Source of the DNA: Veillonella sp. 3891 | GTDB lineage: Bacteria > Bacillota > Negativicutes > Veillonellales > Veillonellaceae | DNA: 48,893 nt | Assembly: GCF_003992315.1 (NCBI RefSeq) | Contig: NZ_RQVE01000013.1 | Span: 1 to 48,893, forward strand | Direction: 5' to 3' | Shown here: piece by piece, positions 8,106 through 16,365 of the stretch | Position numbering within the stretch: position 1 is the first letter of the stretch | Layout of the letters: every line of letters begins with the position of its first letter | Made by a program: the position numbers and the translations under genes | Notes under the pieces: generated by a model | What the model was told of the DNA's origin: nothing | The model's input: only the letters and a program-made list of their open reading frames with translations | Databases searched by the model: none

Positions 8106-8710
8106 CCTATTTTTGGGAAGGATTGCTCATCGGTTTTGCCGTGTTGGCGCCCATAGGAATGCAAAATCTATTTATCATTAATACAGCATTGGTGCAAAAG
8201 GTGTCACGTATTATTACAACGATTTTAATCGTGGCGTTTTTCGATATCACCTTGAGCGTGTCAGCCTTTTATGGTATTGGTGCCATCTTTGACATATGGC
8301 CAGTTTTGAAAGGCATCATTTTATTGCTAGGCGGGGCGGTTATCTTTTACATGGGGTATACCGTCTTTAATTCGGAACCAAATGTGTCCCATGTGGATAC
8401 GAATGTGACCATCTGGAACATTGTGACCACGGCCTTTGCGGTGGCATGGCTGAATCCACAGGCACTTATCGATGTGACCATGATGTTTGGTGCTGTGAAA
8501 GCCAGCATTCCAGAAGAAGCATCGCTCTATTTCTTGTTGGGATACATCGCGTCTGCCTTTGCTTGGTTTGGGGCGTTATCGACGATCATTCACAAACTGT
8601 CAAAGCGCATCAAGATTTCGCAACTGGTATGGATTAATCGGATTTGTGGGTTGATCCTATTTGGGTATGGCGCTAAATTGTTTATAGATGGAGTGTTGTT
8701 GTATATATAA
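8102..8710 (+). CDS. LysE/ArgO-family amino-acid exporter
   Basis: A 202-residue inner-membrane protein with about six hydrophobic segments. It has the family opening (GLLIGFAVLAPIGMQNLFIINTAL, with the conserved proline-glycine turn), a WLNPQALID block in the fourth segment and a final GLILFGYGAKLF helix. LysE and ArgO export basic amino acids such as lysine or arginine. The exact substrate here is not determinable. The ATG overlaps the stop of the DUF2156 gene by four bases, so the two are co-translated. Pairing a GNAT-like DUF2156 protein with an amino-acid exporter suggests a shared amino-acid-linked role, by inference only. A strong terminator follows at 8861. Confidence 0.88.
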   Translation: MTYFWEGLLIGFAVLAPIGMQNLFIINTALVQKVSRIITTILIVAFFDITLSVSAFYGIGAIFDIWPVLKGIILLLGGAVIFYMGYTVFNSEPNVSHVDTNVTIWNIVTTAFAVAWLNPQALIDVTMMFGAVKASIPEEASLYFLLGYIASAFAWFGALSTIIHKLSKRIKISQLVWINRICGLILFGYGAKLFIDGVLLYI

Positions 8711-8860
8711 ATAGATACATACATCATGTCTTGCACCTTTCAATGGAATGCTGTCATATTTAAAATAACTCATATCATCCTTGCTTCTAGGTTTTAGAAA
8801 TTAAAAGAAGTATACTTATATGCAATAATTGAGGTATGCGTTCGAGGATGCATGCTTGAA

Positions 8861-8885
8861 AGAGTCAGCTAAGCTGGCTCTTTTT
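8861..8885 (+). terminator. Intrinsic terminator after the lysE-like gene
   Basis: A 9-bp stem (8861-8869 with 8873-8881, one G-T pair) and a tight three-base loop, followed by T residues to 8885. It lies within the 305-bp interval 8711-9015; nothing gene-like was found in 8711-8850. Confidence 0.85.
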
Positions 8886-8919
8886 CTATGTCTGCAAACT
8901 TTCACAAAAGAAGTGTATA

Positions 8920-8948
8920 AAGGGTCTAGCAGTAGGCCCTTATTTTTT
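8920..8948 (+). terminator. Second intrinsic terminator, upstream of the acetyltransferase gene
   Basis: A 7-bp stem (8920-8926 with 8935-8941) with an eight-base loop and a run of seven T directly after it. It lies only 35 bases after the first terminator, so either transcription is doubly insulated or a very short transcript is made between them. A TATAAT at 8951 follows and may be the -10 element for the gene at 9016. Confidence 0.75.
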
Positions 8949-9015
8949 TATATAATAATAGAATAAAGTATACGAACTGTTTTCTATGTACCATAGCGAT
9001 GGAAGAGGGATTATT

Positions 9016-10206
9016 TTGAAATTTAGAATTGCCAAAGAGTCAGACACAAAAGAAGTAAAACGTTTGTGGGCCTATTGTTTTGAACCAGCAGATCATCCAT
9101 TTTTTAAATACTATTTTGATACGGCTTATGAACCAGACAATACGATGGTCGGCATCGATCGAAGTTATTTGGTGAGCACCGTTCATTTACGACAAAATAC
9201 CATTCGTGTTCGCGGTGTGGACCTACCTATGTCTTACATGGTAGGGGTTGCCACAGACCCGATTGTACGACGTAGCGGGGTGGGTAAAAAATTATTGAAA
9301 GCCGCCTTAGGAGAATTAAAAGAGCGTGGACAAGGCTTAACCATTTTAATGCCATCTTCTGCAGGGTTTTATCAAAGCTATGGCTGGGATTTGTATGCCC
9401 ATCAATGGGTACAAACCATGAAACTAGATGAGTTAGCGCCACTGTTAAAGAAATTAGATAAAACGCTATCCTTTGGCATGTTGCGATCCCCACGTGAATG
9501 GAAACGTTTAGCAGGCGTCTATGAAACGTATACAAAACCATTGTCCGGCTATGCGGTACGAAAAGAAAAAGAATGGGTTCGCCTATTGGAATCTATTTTT
9601 GCAGAAGGCGTGCAAGTGGGATATGTAAAAAATGATTCGGGACAATTAGAAGGTTATTGCTTCTATCGCTTAGGAGAACCTGAGATCGGGGTGAGCGAGT
9701 TTGTGTATACCACTCGCCGTGCTCAAAAAGCATTGCTGAACTTCTTGTACAACCATCGCTCTCAAGGTGAAAGCGTACGTTGGAACGAAGGTATGATTGA
9801 CCAAGGCTATATCTTTCACACAAATGGAAAAACAGGACACAGTACGATGCCATTCATGATGAGCCGTATCGTAGATGTGAAACTCGCTATGGAAAGCATT
9901 CCTGTACCGGTGGCATTAGAAGGTGCTATCCAATTTGGTGTGAAAGACCCATTATGTGAGTGGAACCACGGTACCTATGTAGTGTCCTATAAAGAAGGCA
10001 AAGCGCAAGTGGTGAAACATAAAGAACACGTAGACATCAATGCGAAATTAGTGTTCTCCGTAGGGGCCTTGAGCTTATTGCTGATGGGGCGCATGAGTGC
10101 GACGGAACTTGCCTTTGAAGAAACACTAGAAGGACCAGATGATATATTAGAAGTGTTAAATCGGGCCTACCCAAGACAAAATACATATATCAATGAATGG
10201 TGGTAA
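9016..10206 (+). CDS. Eis-like GNAT N-acetyltransferase
   Basis: A 396-residue protein with the Eis/Acg layout: an N-terminal GNAT domain (about 1-150), a second GNAT-like domain and a C-terminal sterol-carrier-like domain (about 290-396). The acetyl-CoA binding loop is visible as VGVATDPIVRRSGVGKKLLKAAL. MPSSAGFYQSYGW matches the conserved segment that follows in the family, and the protein ends in INEWW, like Eis proteins whose C-terminus reaches the active site. Mycobacterial Eis acetylates aminoglycosides and protein lysines, but the natural substrate of Firmicute homologues is unclear. The start is taken as TTG at 9016 (KFRIAKESD), which has a purine-rich GGAAGAGGGA site upstream; an ATG-like start further up would add unrelated residues. 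A structured terminator follows. Confidence 0.85.
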   Translation: MKFRIAKESDTKEVKRLWAYCFEPADHPFFKYYFDTAYEPDNTMVGIDRSYLVSTVHLRQNTIRVRGVDLPMSYMVGVATDPIVRRSGVGKKLLKAALGELKERGQGLTILMPSSAGFYQSYGWDLYAHQWVQTMKLDELAPLLKKLDKTLSFGMLRSPREWKRLAGVYETYTKPLSGYAVRKEKEWVRLLESIFAEGVQVGYVKNDSGQLEGYCFYRLGEPEIGVSEFVYTTRRAQKALLNFLYNHRSQGESVRWNEGMIDQGYIFHTNGKTGHSTMPFMMSRIVDVKLAMESIPVPVALEGAIQFGVKDPLCEWNHGTYVVSYKEGKAQVVKHKEHVDINAKLVFSVGALSLLLMGRMSATELAFEETLEGPDDILEVLNRAYPRQNTYINEWW

Positions 10207-10245
10207 GATACCTTGTTACGTTGATACAAGCACCATAAGATAAGA

Positions 10246-10320
10246 AAGAACGCTATACTTTTCTTAGCAAACCATGAGAATACTCAGGCTTGTTATAGGA
10301 GGTGTAGTGTTCTTTTTATT
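10246..10320 (+). terminator. Long-stem terminator after the Eis-like gene
   Basis: As RNA, 10246-10258 and 10302-10314 pair over 13 positions (two G-U pairs), with a small inner hairpin at about 10275-10286. A T-rich tail follows to 10323. The 43-base loop is unusually large and could hold a small structured RNA. Confidence 0.75.
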
Positions 10321-10386
10321 TTTCTATTGATCTTATGCATAAGAGCTGGTAGAGTGATCTTATATAGATGTATATAGGAGATAGAG

Positions 10387-13293
10387 ATGAGTGCGATAAA
10401 CTTTACTAAATCATTACAACATAGTGGGCCAGAGTTTGTATCGAATAATGCAGAAGAAGGTCGGAAGGTTATTTCTGCCATAGAGAGCGAGTTAAAACGG
10501 TGCGAATCTTTTTTTATCAGCGTAGCCTTCATTACAGCCGGTGGACTAAGTCCATTATTGATGACGTTAAAAGAGTTGGAAGAAAAACATATTCCAGGCC
10601 GTATTTTGACAACAAATTTTTTGATGTTTAATGATCCTAAAATACTAGATAAGTTAAGTCAGTTTCGTAATATTGAGCTTCGCATATTTGATGCACAAGG
10701 ATCTGATGTAGGCTTTCATACAAAAGGATATGGATTCCATTTAGAAGATGAGTTTACGATTATCATGGGTAGTTCAAATATGACACTCCATGCATTGACG
10801 AGAAATAAAGAGTGGAATGTGCATTATAGTTCTCATAAGCAAGAATCTTTTGTGACATCTGTCTTAGAGGAGTTTGAAAGTTTATGGGTAGCAGATGAAA
10901 CAAAGACCTATGTAGAATATATTGATACGTATAGAATGTTATATAAACAGCATAATGATTCTACTAAGCAACAATTGTCAGCAGTGGCAGATGCGAACGC
11001 AACTGAATACAATCAAGTTCCCAAAGTATTACAGCCGAATAGTATGCAGTCCTATGTAATTGAAAAGTTTACAGAGCTATATGAGACCGGGGCTAACAAA
11101 GGGTTATTAATTTCTGCAACTGGTACAGGTAAAACGTATGCATCAGCATTCGCTGTGAGTAGAGTTAAGCCAAAGCGTGTATTATTTTTAGTGCATCGCG
11201 AACAGGTGGCTCGACAAGCGATGGAATCCTATCAACGTGTAAACGGTGATGCTGTGACGTATGGTGTCTTGTCAGGTACAGCAAAAGGCTTTTCAGAAAC
11301 CTATTTATTTGCCACTATGCAGATGATGTCAAAGCCAGATTGTTATGAACGGTTTGCCCCTACAGATTTTGATATTATCGTCATCGATGAGGCTCATCGG
11401 GCGGGGTCTGAAAGTTACCATCGCATTATGGAATATTTTACACCTAAGTTTTGGTTTGCTATGACCGCTAGTCCAGAGCGTACAGATGATTTCGATATTT
11501 ATAAATTATTTGATTACAATATTATTCATGAAATACGATTACAACATGCATTAGAGGCAGATTTGCTGTGTCCATTCCATTATTTTGGGATAGGGCAATT
11601 ATCTGATGGGATAACAACCTATGAAGGTGATGAAGCTCAAAGTATTTTTGCCAATGAATGGGATTACGAGACGAGAGCTAGATTAATTCTAGAGCAATGT
11701 AATTTTTATGGATATTCTGGAGAGCGAGTAAAAGGGTTAGTATTTTGTCATAGCATTGAAGAAGCGCAAGAACTATCAATGGCCTTTAATCAACTAGGGA
11801 TGCGAACTCTTAGTCTAAGTGGCGCAGACTCACAAGAAAGTCGGGAAGCGGCGATTCAAAGATTATCAGGGCCGGACGCAAATGATGCATTAGATTATAT
11901 TATGACGGTAGATATTTTTAATGAAGGTATCGACATTCCAGAGGTCAATCAAGTTGTTATGGTTCGTGGCACAGAGAGCCCTATCGTATTTGTACAACAA
12001 TTAGGACGGGGGTTGCGTCGTCATAACAGTAAAGATTATGTAGTCGTTCTTGATTTTATTGGAAACTTTAATAATAACTTTATGATTCCTGTAGCACTCT
12101 CCGGAGATGTAAGTCATAACAAGGATAGTTTGCGATATTATGTGCAAGAAGGGACGCGAGTGATTCCTGGTGCATCTACGATTCATTTTGATGCGATTGC
12201 TCAAGAACGTATTTTTAAATCTATTGACACAGCTAAATTCACACAGATTAAGCATATTCGGCAAGCCTATAAAAACTTGAAATACAAATTAGGCCGTATT
12301 CCTAAATTAATAGATTTTGAAAACTATGGTAGTATCGATATTTCCCTAATCTTTAGTAGCAATGCGAAAACATATTATAAGTTTTTGGTTGACTATGAAA
12401 AAGATTACACACATAGGTTTTCGGCGGTAGAAGCTAAAATATTAGAGTATATGGGCCAATATATGGTGCTTGGCAAACGAGTGCATGAACTCTATGTATT
12501 GGAAGGCTTGTTGAAAGGCGAAGCTAATCCATTGGTGTATATGAAACATCAATTAGTAAGATTAGGCATTCCTTGTACAATCCATACGGAAAGAAATATC
12601 ATTAATTTATTTATAGGCCAGTTTAAAACAGGTTCCTCCAAAGCTGGATTTAAAGATGCCGTACTGTGTGATGAAGTGGCAGATGGATTGCAAATGTCAT
12701 CGGTATTCCGTGAAGCTCTCGAGAAAGAAGGGTTCCGTGATATGGTCGAGGACTATGTGAAAGTGGGCTTTCAACGAAATCAAAAATACTATAGTCAACG
12801 ATATGAGGAAGCCTCTTTTTCACTGTATCAAAAATATACCTACGAAGATGTGTGTCAGTTAATGGAGTGGGAAACTAGTATCGTACCATTAAATATTGGT
12901 GGTTATAAATATGATGAGGCTACCAAAACATATCCGGTATTTATCAACTACGATAAGGGTGAAGATATTGCAGATACTATTAGATATGAAGATAAATTAT
13001 TATCTCCGCAACAATTAATTGCTATTTCTAAAAGTGGGGTAGACCTTAGCAATAATTTGGTACAAAAAGCGTTACATGCAAAAGAAGAAGGCATTACCAT
13101 GCATTTGTTTATTAGGAAAAACAAAAATGATGAAGATGGAGCAAAAGAGTTTTATTATTTAGGACATATTTATGCTACAGGTGAAACAGAAGTGTTTACA
13201 ATGCCGGGTACAACGAAAAAGGCCGTTCGCATTATGTATGATTTAGAAACACCAATACGAGAAGATCTATATGATTATTTTGTGAATCATTGA
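10387..13293 (+). CDS. PLD-nuclease/SF2-helicase protein with C-terminal DUF3427
   Basis: A 968-residue multidomain DNA enzyme. Residues about 15-170 form a single phospholipase-D-type nuclease half (H111-T-K113 and GSSN at 128-131), which would need to dimerise to build a full active site. Residues about 215-560 are a superfamily 2 helicase: Walker A SATGTGKT at 243-250, DEAH at 334-337, TAS at 360-362, motif V around DIFNEGIDIPE and motif VI QQLGRGLRR at 537-545. The rest, to the end, fits DUF3427. All key catalytic residues are present. AGGAG precedes the ATG. A Nudix gene starts 11 bases after its stop. Proteins of this layout are scattered among bacterial genomes and are suspected of defence or repair roles. 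The gene looks more AT-rich than its neighbours and lies between unrelated genes, which would fit acquisition. Confidence 0.88.
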   Translation: MSAINFTKSLQHSGPEFVSNNAEEGRKVISAIESELKRCESFFISVAFITAGGLSPLLMTLKELEEKHIPGRILTTNFLMFNDPKILDKLSQFRNIELRIFDAQGSDVGFHTKGYGFHLEDEFTIIMGSSNMTLHALTRNKEWNVHYSSHKQESFVTSVLEEFESLWVADETKTYVEYIDTYRMLYKQHNDSTKQQLSAVADANATEYNQVPKVLQPNSMQSYVIEKFTELYETGANKGLLISATGTGKTYASAFAVSRVKPKRVLFLVHREQVARQAMESYQRVNGDAVTYGVLSGTAKGFSETYLFATMQMMSKPDCYERFAPTDFDIIVIDEAHRAGSESYHRIMEYFTPKFWFAMTASPERTDDFDIYKLFDYNIIHEIRLQHALEADLLCPFHYFGIGQLSDGITTYEGDEAQSIFANEWDYETRARLILEQCNFYGYSGERVKGLVFCHSIEEAQELSMAFNQLGMRTLSLSGADSQESREAAIQRLSGPDANDALDYIMTVDIFNEGIDIPEVNQVVMVRGTESPIVFVQQLGRGLRRHNSKDYVVVLDFIGNFNNNFMIPVALSGDVSHNKDSLRYYVQEGTRVIPGASTIHFDAIAQERIFKSIDTAKFTQIKHIRQAYKNLKYKLGRIPKLIDFENYGSIDISLIFSSNAKTYYKFLVDYEKDYTHRFSAVEAKILEYMGQYMVLGKRVHELYVLEGLLKGEANPLVYMKHQLVRLGIPCTIHTERNIINLFIGQFKTGSSKAGFKDAVLCDEVADGLQMSSVFREALEKEGFRDMVEDYVKVGFQRNQKYYSQRYEEASFSLYQKYTYEDVCQLMEWETSIVPLNIGGYKYDEATKTYPVFINYDKGEDIADTIRYEDKLLSPQQLIAISKSGVDLSNNLVQKALHAKEEGITMHLFIRKNKNDEDGAKEFYYLGHIYATGETEVFTMPGTTKKAVRIMYDLETPIREDLYDYFVNH

Positions 13294-13304
13294 AGGAGAT
13301 AGGG

Positions 13305-13691
13305 ATGAAAATGATAGAAGTAGTAGCAGCAGTTATTTTGAAAAATAAACAAGTATTAGCTACACAAAGAGGCTATGGAGATTTGCAAGGACGTTGGGAA
13401 TTTCCGGGAGGTAAAATTGAGTCCGGAGAAGCTCATAAAGCAGCTTTATCTCGTGAAATACAAGAAGAGTTAGATGTACAGATTACAGTAGGAGATTTTT
13501 TAACAACTGTAGAGTATGATTATCCTAATTTTCATCTTATTATGCATGCCTATCAATGCGAGTTATTAGGAGACTTTCATTTACAAGAACATAGTGCAGC
13601 TCGTTGGTTAAGCTTAGGAACATTATATGATGTAGATTGGTTAGAAGCTGATTTACCTATCGTGGAATGTGTGAAAAGTTTAATTGCCTAG
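13305..13691 (+). CDS. mutT: MutT-like Nudix hydrolase
   Basis: A 128-residue Nudix protein. The Nudix box is seen as GGKIESGEAHKAALSREIQEEL, with all acidic and arginine residues that bind magnesium. The glycine near the end of the box is aspartate (EELDV), a common Firmicute variant. MutT-type enzymes hydrolyse 8-oxo-dGTP and related (d)NTPs to monophosphates, preventing mutagenic incorporation. The LQGRWEFPGGK stretch is typical of that subgroup. The ATG at 13305 is chosen because AAGGAG stands six bases before it and overlaps the stop of the helicase gene; an in-frame TTG at 13290 has no such site. Close coupling to the PLD-helicase suggests the hydrolase acts on nucleotides related to that system. 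Confidence 0.9.
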   Translation: MKMIEVVAAVILKNKQVLATQRGYGDLQGRWEFPGGKIESGEAHKAALSREIQEELDVQITVGDFLTTVEYDYPNFHLIMHAYQCELLGDFHLQEHSAARWLSLGTLYDVDWLEADLPIVECVKSLIA

Positions 13692-13780
13692 ATAGAATGT
13701 ATAGATGTACTAATGATATACTAGTAATAAGATAATCCAATGTTTAAATAGTATATGAGTTACAATGAAAGAGAGAGAAT

Positions 13781-14422
13781 ATGAAAAAATTAACCACATC
13801 TATTTTACTAGCACTATTCAGTGCCACCATCTTCACACCAACGCATGTAGAAGCGAGTTGGTTGTCTAAAACGTGGAAAAAGGTTGAAAAATCTTGGAAT
13901 GAAGCAGGGAAACAAAGCAGCTCTACCGGAGCGAGTGGATCCTCGGCGAGTACAATTCGATTACCACAACGATCTGAGTATCCCAATAGTTATCCATCAG
14001 GTCAAAAAATTGGATATCAGTTAGGGGGTCAAGAGCGTAGCATTGCAGGGATATACCCTAATGCTACCTATGAGGAAATTCGCCAAATTTTAGGCAATCC
14101 TACAGAAGAATTTCATAGTGGTTATGGACAGAGCGGACCACCAAGCGCATTTATACGATATGGTGGTATAACGTATAGCAGTATTTATGGGCAAATCGAA
14201 AGGGCGGGAGTTATTGAAGTTACTAATCGTGATGCTACTACCTATCGAGGAATTGCAGTGGGCGATTCCTTAGAAAAGGTGTATGAGGCATATGGTAGAC
14301 CAGTACGTATTTTTGATGATAATGCTTGGTTTTATGGTGTATTTATTTGGAGATCAGATTATATGTATGGCATTAAATTCATTAATGATGGAGAAAAAGT
14401 TACTAAGATTAGAGTATTCTAA
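13781..14422 (+). CDS. Secreted protein with two BamE-like repeats
   Basis: A 213-residue protein with a clear signal peptide (residues 1 to about 25, MKKLTTSILLALFSATIF then cleavage after VEA). A low-complexity Ser/Gly linker follows (about 45-60). Two similar segments then occur: GIYPNATYEEIRQILGNPTE (from about residue 89) and GIAVGDSLEKVYEAYGRPVR (from about 152). Both have the pattern G-I-x-x-G/N-x-S/T-x-E-x-(I/V)-x-x-x-x-G-x-P seen in BamE/SmpA-like and beta-lactamase-inhibitor-like folds. No lipobox cysteine is present, so a periplasmic or secreted soluble protein is expected. The family is not recognised precisely. Its own upstream region (13692-13780) carries no obvious terminator after the Nudix gene, so read-through is possible. 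Confidence 0.75.
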   Translation: MKKLTTSILLALFSATIFTPTHVEASWLSKTWKKVEKSWNEAGKQSSSTGASGSSASTIRLPQRSEYPNSYPSGQKIGYQLGGQERSIAGIYPNATYEEIRQILGNPTEEFHSGYGQSGPPSAFIRYGGITYSSIYGQIERAGVIEVTNRDATTYRGIAVGDSLEKVYEAYGRPVRIFDDNAWFYGVFIWRSDYMYGIKFINDGEKVTKIRVF

Positions 14423-14451
14423 CAATTTGACTAACCCAAAGGAGGCACAAC

Positions 14452-15345
14452 ATGAACAAAACGCAACTATTCCAAACTTCCTCCTCTCTTCATCATGCAC
14501 CATTTTCTCAAGATAACTCCACAAGTATTACCTACGAATACAGTCCTCTGCTAGAGCACTTTCCTCTTACTCATGGAGTCACCTATCGCTATGGTGGTGT
14601 CAGCAAAGATAGCTTTGATAGTTTCAACATGGGTTTGCATGTAGGTGATACTCCAGAAGCGGTGGCGGAGAATCGCAAACGTTTAGCAAAGGTGCTTGGT
14701 GTGGATTCTCATCGGTTGACTTGTGGTGAACAAGTGCATGGTGTAGGTGTGACGAGAGTGACACAAGAGCTTGTTGGTCGAGGTGCTTTTAGTTGGGATG
14801 ACAGTATCCCAGACAGCGATGCAATTCATACAAACTTGGTGAATGTTCCTCTCTTGTTGCTTGTGGCGGACTGTGTACCTGTTCTCATCTATGATGCGGT
14901 GCATCATGCAGTGGCGGTTGTCCATGCAGGGTGGCGTGGAGCCATCGCTCACATTGTGGAGAGCACAATGGATAGTATGTGTGACGAGTATGGAACGTTG
15001 TCTTCTGACTGTTATCTCTTCATCGGTCCTTCCATTGGAGCGGACTCCTTTGAGGTAAGCGAAGAGATCGCTGAACAATTTCGACAGGACATGTATACCT
15101 TGGGACTTTTACCGGTGGACCAGGTGGTACGTTACATTCAACGACAAGGTCAAAGGACACCGACACCCCATGTGAATCTGAAAAGATACATCGCCGCTTG
15201 TATGACACAGAAGGGTGTACCATTGGAGCAAGTGTCGGTATCATCTACAGACACGATGACCACGGATGGATGTTACTCGTACCGGCGAGATCAAGGACGT
15301 ACAGGACGCATGGCCATGTTCGCTGTCCTGCGAGATCAAGCCTAG
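14452..15345 (+). CDS. pgeF: Peptidoglycan editing factor PgeF (YfiH/laccase-domain family)
   Basis: A 297-residue YfiH family protein. Family landmarks: THGVTYRYGGVSKDSFDSFN near residue 40, the metal/active-site histidine in EQVHG, ADCVPVLIYD, VHAGWRGA with the conserved His, and IGPSIGADSFEV. E. coli PgeF removes wrongly incorporated L-Ser from the peptidoglycan precursor UDP-MurNAc-L-Ser. Related proteins have been described as purine nucleoside phosphorylases or polyphenol oxidases, so the activity cannot be fixed by homology alone. The N-terminal 25 residues are variable and Ser-rich. AAAGGAGG precedes the ATG. The position upstream of yggS, sepF and divIVA is the classic Firmicute order and supports an envelope role. 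Confidence 0.9.
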   Translation: MNKTQLFQTSSSLHHAPFSQDNSTSITYEYSPLLEHFPLTHGVTYRYGGVSKDSFDSFNMGLHVGDTPEAVAENRKRLAKVLGVDSHRLTCGEQVHGVGVTRVTQELVGRGAFSWDDSIPDSDAIHTNLVNVPLLLLVADCVPVLIYDAVHHAVAVVHAGWRGAIAHIVESTMDSMCDEYGTLSSDCYLFIGPSIGADSFEVSEEIAEQFRQDMYTLGLLPVDQVVRYIQRQGQRTPTPHVNLKRYIAACMTQKGVPLEQVSVSSTDTMTTDGCYSYRRDQGRTGRMAMFAVLRDQA

Positions 15346-15424
15346 GATACAGATGTGTTAGATTCTTTTTTTAGGATGGTCACTTTCACAGGACACCCTA
15401 GGACATTGTAGAGCGCTCGAGGAT

Positions 15425-15436
15425 ATCACATGTGAT
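15425..15436. promoter_or_regulatory. 12-bp perfect palindrome
   Basis: ATCACATGTGAT is a perfect palindrome in the 316-bp interval between pgeF and yggS. It could be an operator half-site pair, but no regulator can be named and no promoter overlaps it clearly. A TTGACA at 15484 lacks a good -10 partner. Confidence 0.3.
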
Positions 15437-15509
15437 GACGGTGCACGATTGGGGACATATACTTTTACCCACACATGGAATGCTTGACAAATACATAAAC
15501 TAGATAACT

Positions 15510-15575
15510 AAGAATAAGAAAATACAGAGAACTAGGCTTGAAATCATGCTTTTTCTATGTACTTTTCTTATTCTT
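15510..15575. repeat. Long inverted repeat upstream of yggS
   Basis: Positions 15510-15525 pair with 15559-15575 over 16 positions with one bulged C; the loop is 33 bases. It is purine-rich on one arm and pyrimidine-rich on the other. A perfect TATAAT at 15581 lies just after it. It may terminate pgeF transcription in either direction or structure the leader of the division/heme operon. Confidence 0.55.
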
Positions 15576-15661
15576 TCGTTTATAATAAGAAAGATAAAGT
15601 ATTATTTTTTTTATGAAGACCTTTCAGAGTGGAATGTAACGACGAAAGAGGACTGACATAT

Positions 15662-16351
15662 ATGATAGCAACAGCATTACATGAAGTGCAGGAACGCATT
15701 GAAGCGGCGAAAGCACGAGTGGGAAGAACAGATTCTGTTACGCTAGTAGCGGTGACGAAGAATCATCCTGTAGAGGCGGTACAAGAGGTAGCCCAGTTAG
15801 GCGTAAGAACTGTGGGTGAGAATCGTGTACAAGAAGCAAAAGAAAAAATGGAACTCTATCAGGGGCCAGAGTTACAATGGCATTTAATTGGACAGTTGCA
15901 AAACAACAAAGTCCGCAATGTGATAGGTAAGTTTGCATTGATTCATTCGGTTCATAGTGTTAAGTTGTTGGATGAAATTCAGCGCATTTCCGCTAGGGAA
16001 GGGTTAGTACAAGAAGTATTACTGCAAGTCAATGTGGCACGAGAAGAGAGCAAGTCTGGCATGGATGTGGAAGAGTTTCCTACCATACGGGAATATGCCA
16101 AAACATTACCCAATGTACGGGTAAAGGGGCTTATGTGTATGGCACCATTTTTTGATGATCCAGAAGAGGCTCGCCCAATTTTTCGAGTGGCTCATGCTTT
16201 ATTTGAAGACATGAAACTTCATTTTGATGAAGGGCAGATTGAATATATATCCATGGGGATGACCCATGATTTTGAAGTAGCAATTGAAGAGGGTGCAAAT
16301 ATTGTTCGTGTGGGAACCGCAATATTTGGAGAACGCCACTATGATAAGTAA
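15662..16351 (+). CDS. YggS/PipY-family pyridoxal-phosphate homeostasis protein
   Basis: A 229-residue single-domain PLP-binding barrel protein. The PLP lysine is in LVAVTKNHP. GENRVQEAKEK, WHLIGQLQNNK, HSVHSVKLLDEI, a SKSGM loop, and YISMGMTHDFEVAIEEGANIVRVGTAIFG near the end are typical family blocks. YggS/PipY/YlmE proteins keep PLP and amino-acid pools balanced and have no known enzymatic reaction. The ATG at 15662 is used rather than an upstream GTG because the family N-terminus starts here; the AGAGGA site is about ten bases away. It is the first gene of the dense operon reaching to hemL, and sepF follows after 14 bases. Confidence 0.93.
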   Translation: MIATALHEVQERIEAAKARVGRTDSVTLVAVTKNHPVEAVQEVAQLGVRTVGENRVQEAKEKMELYQGPELQWHLIGQLQNNKVRNVIGKFALIHSVHSVKLLDEIQRISAREGLVQEVLLQVNVAREESKSGMDVEEFPTIREYAKTLPNVRVKGLMCMAPFFDDPEEARPIFRVAHALFEDMKLHFDEGQIEYISMGMTHDFEVAIEEGANIVRVGTAIFGERHYDK

Positions 16352-16365
16352 TGGAGGAAATGACG

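Noticed and set aside
13290-13304. TTG start for the Nudix gene
   Set aside because: The ATG at 13305 has AAGGAG at proper spacing, while the TTG overlaps the helicase stop and has no such site.
10387-13691. Type III or type I restriction system
   Set aside because: There is no methyltransferase or specificity subunit nearby, and the helicase has PLD and DUF3427 domains rather than Res/HsdR architecture.
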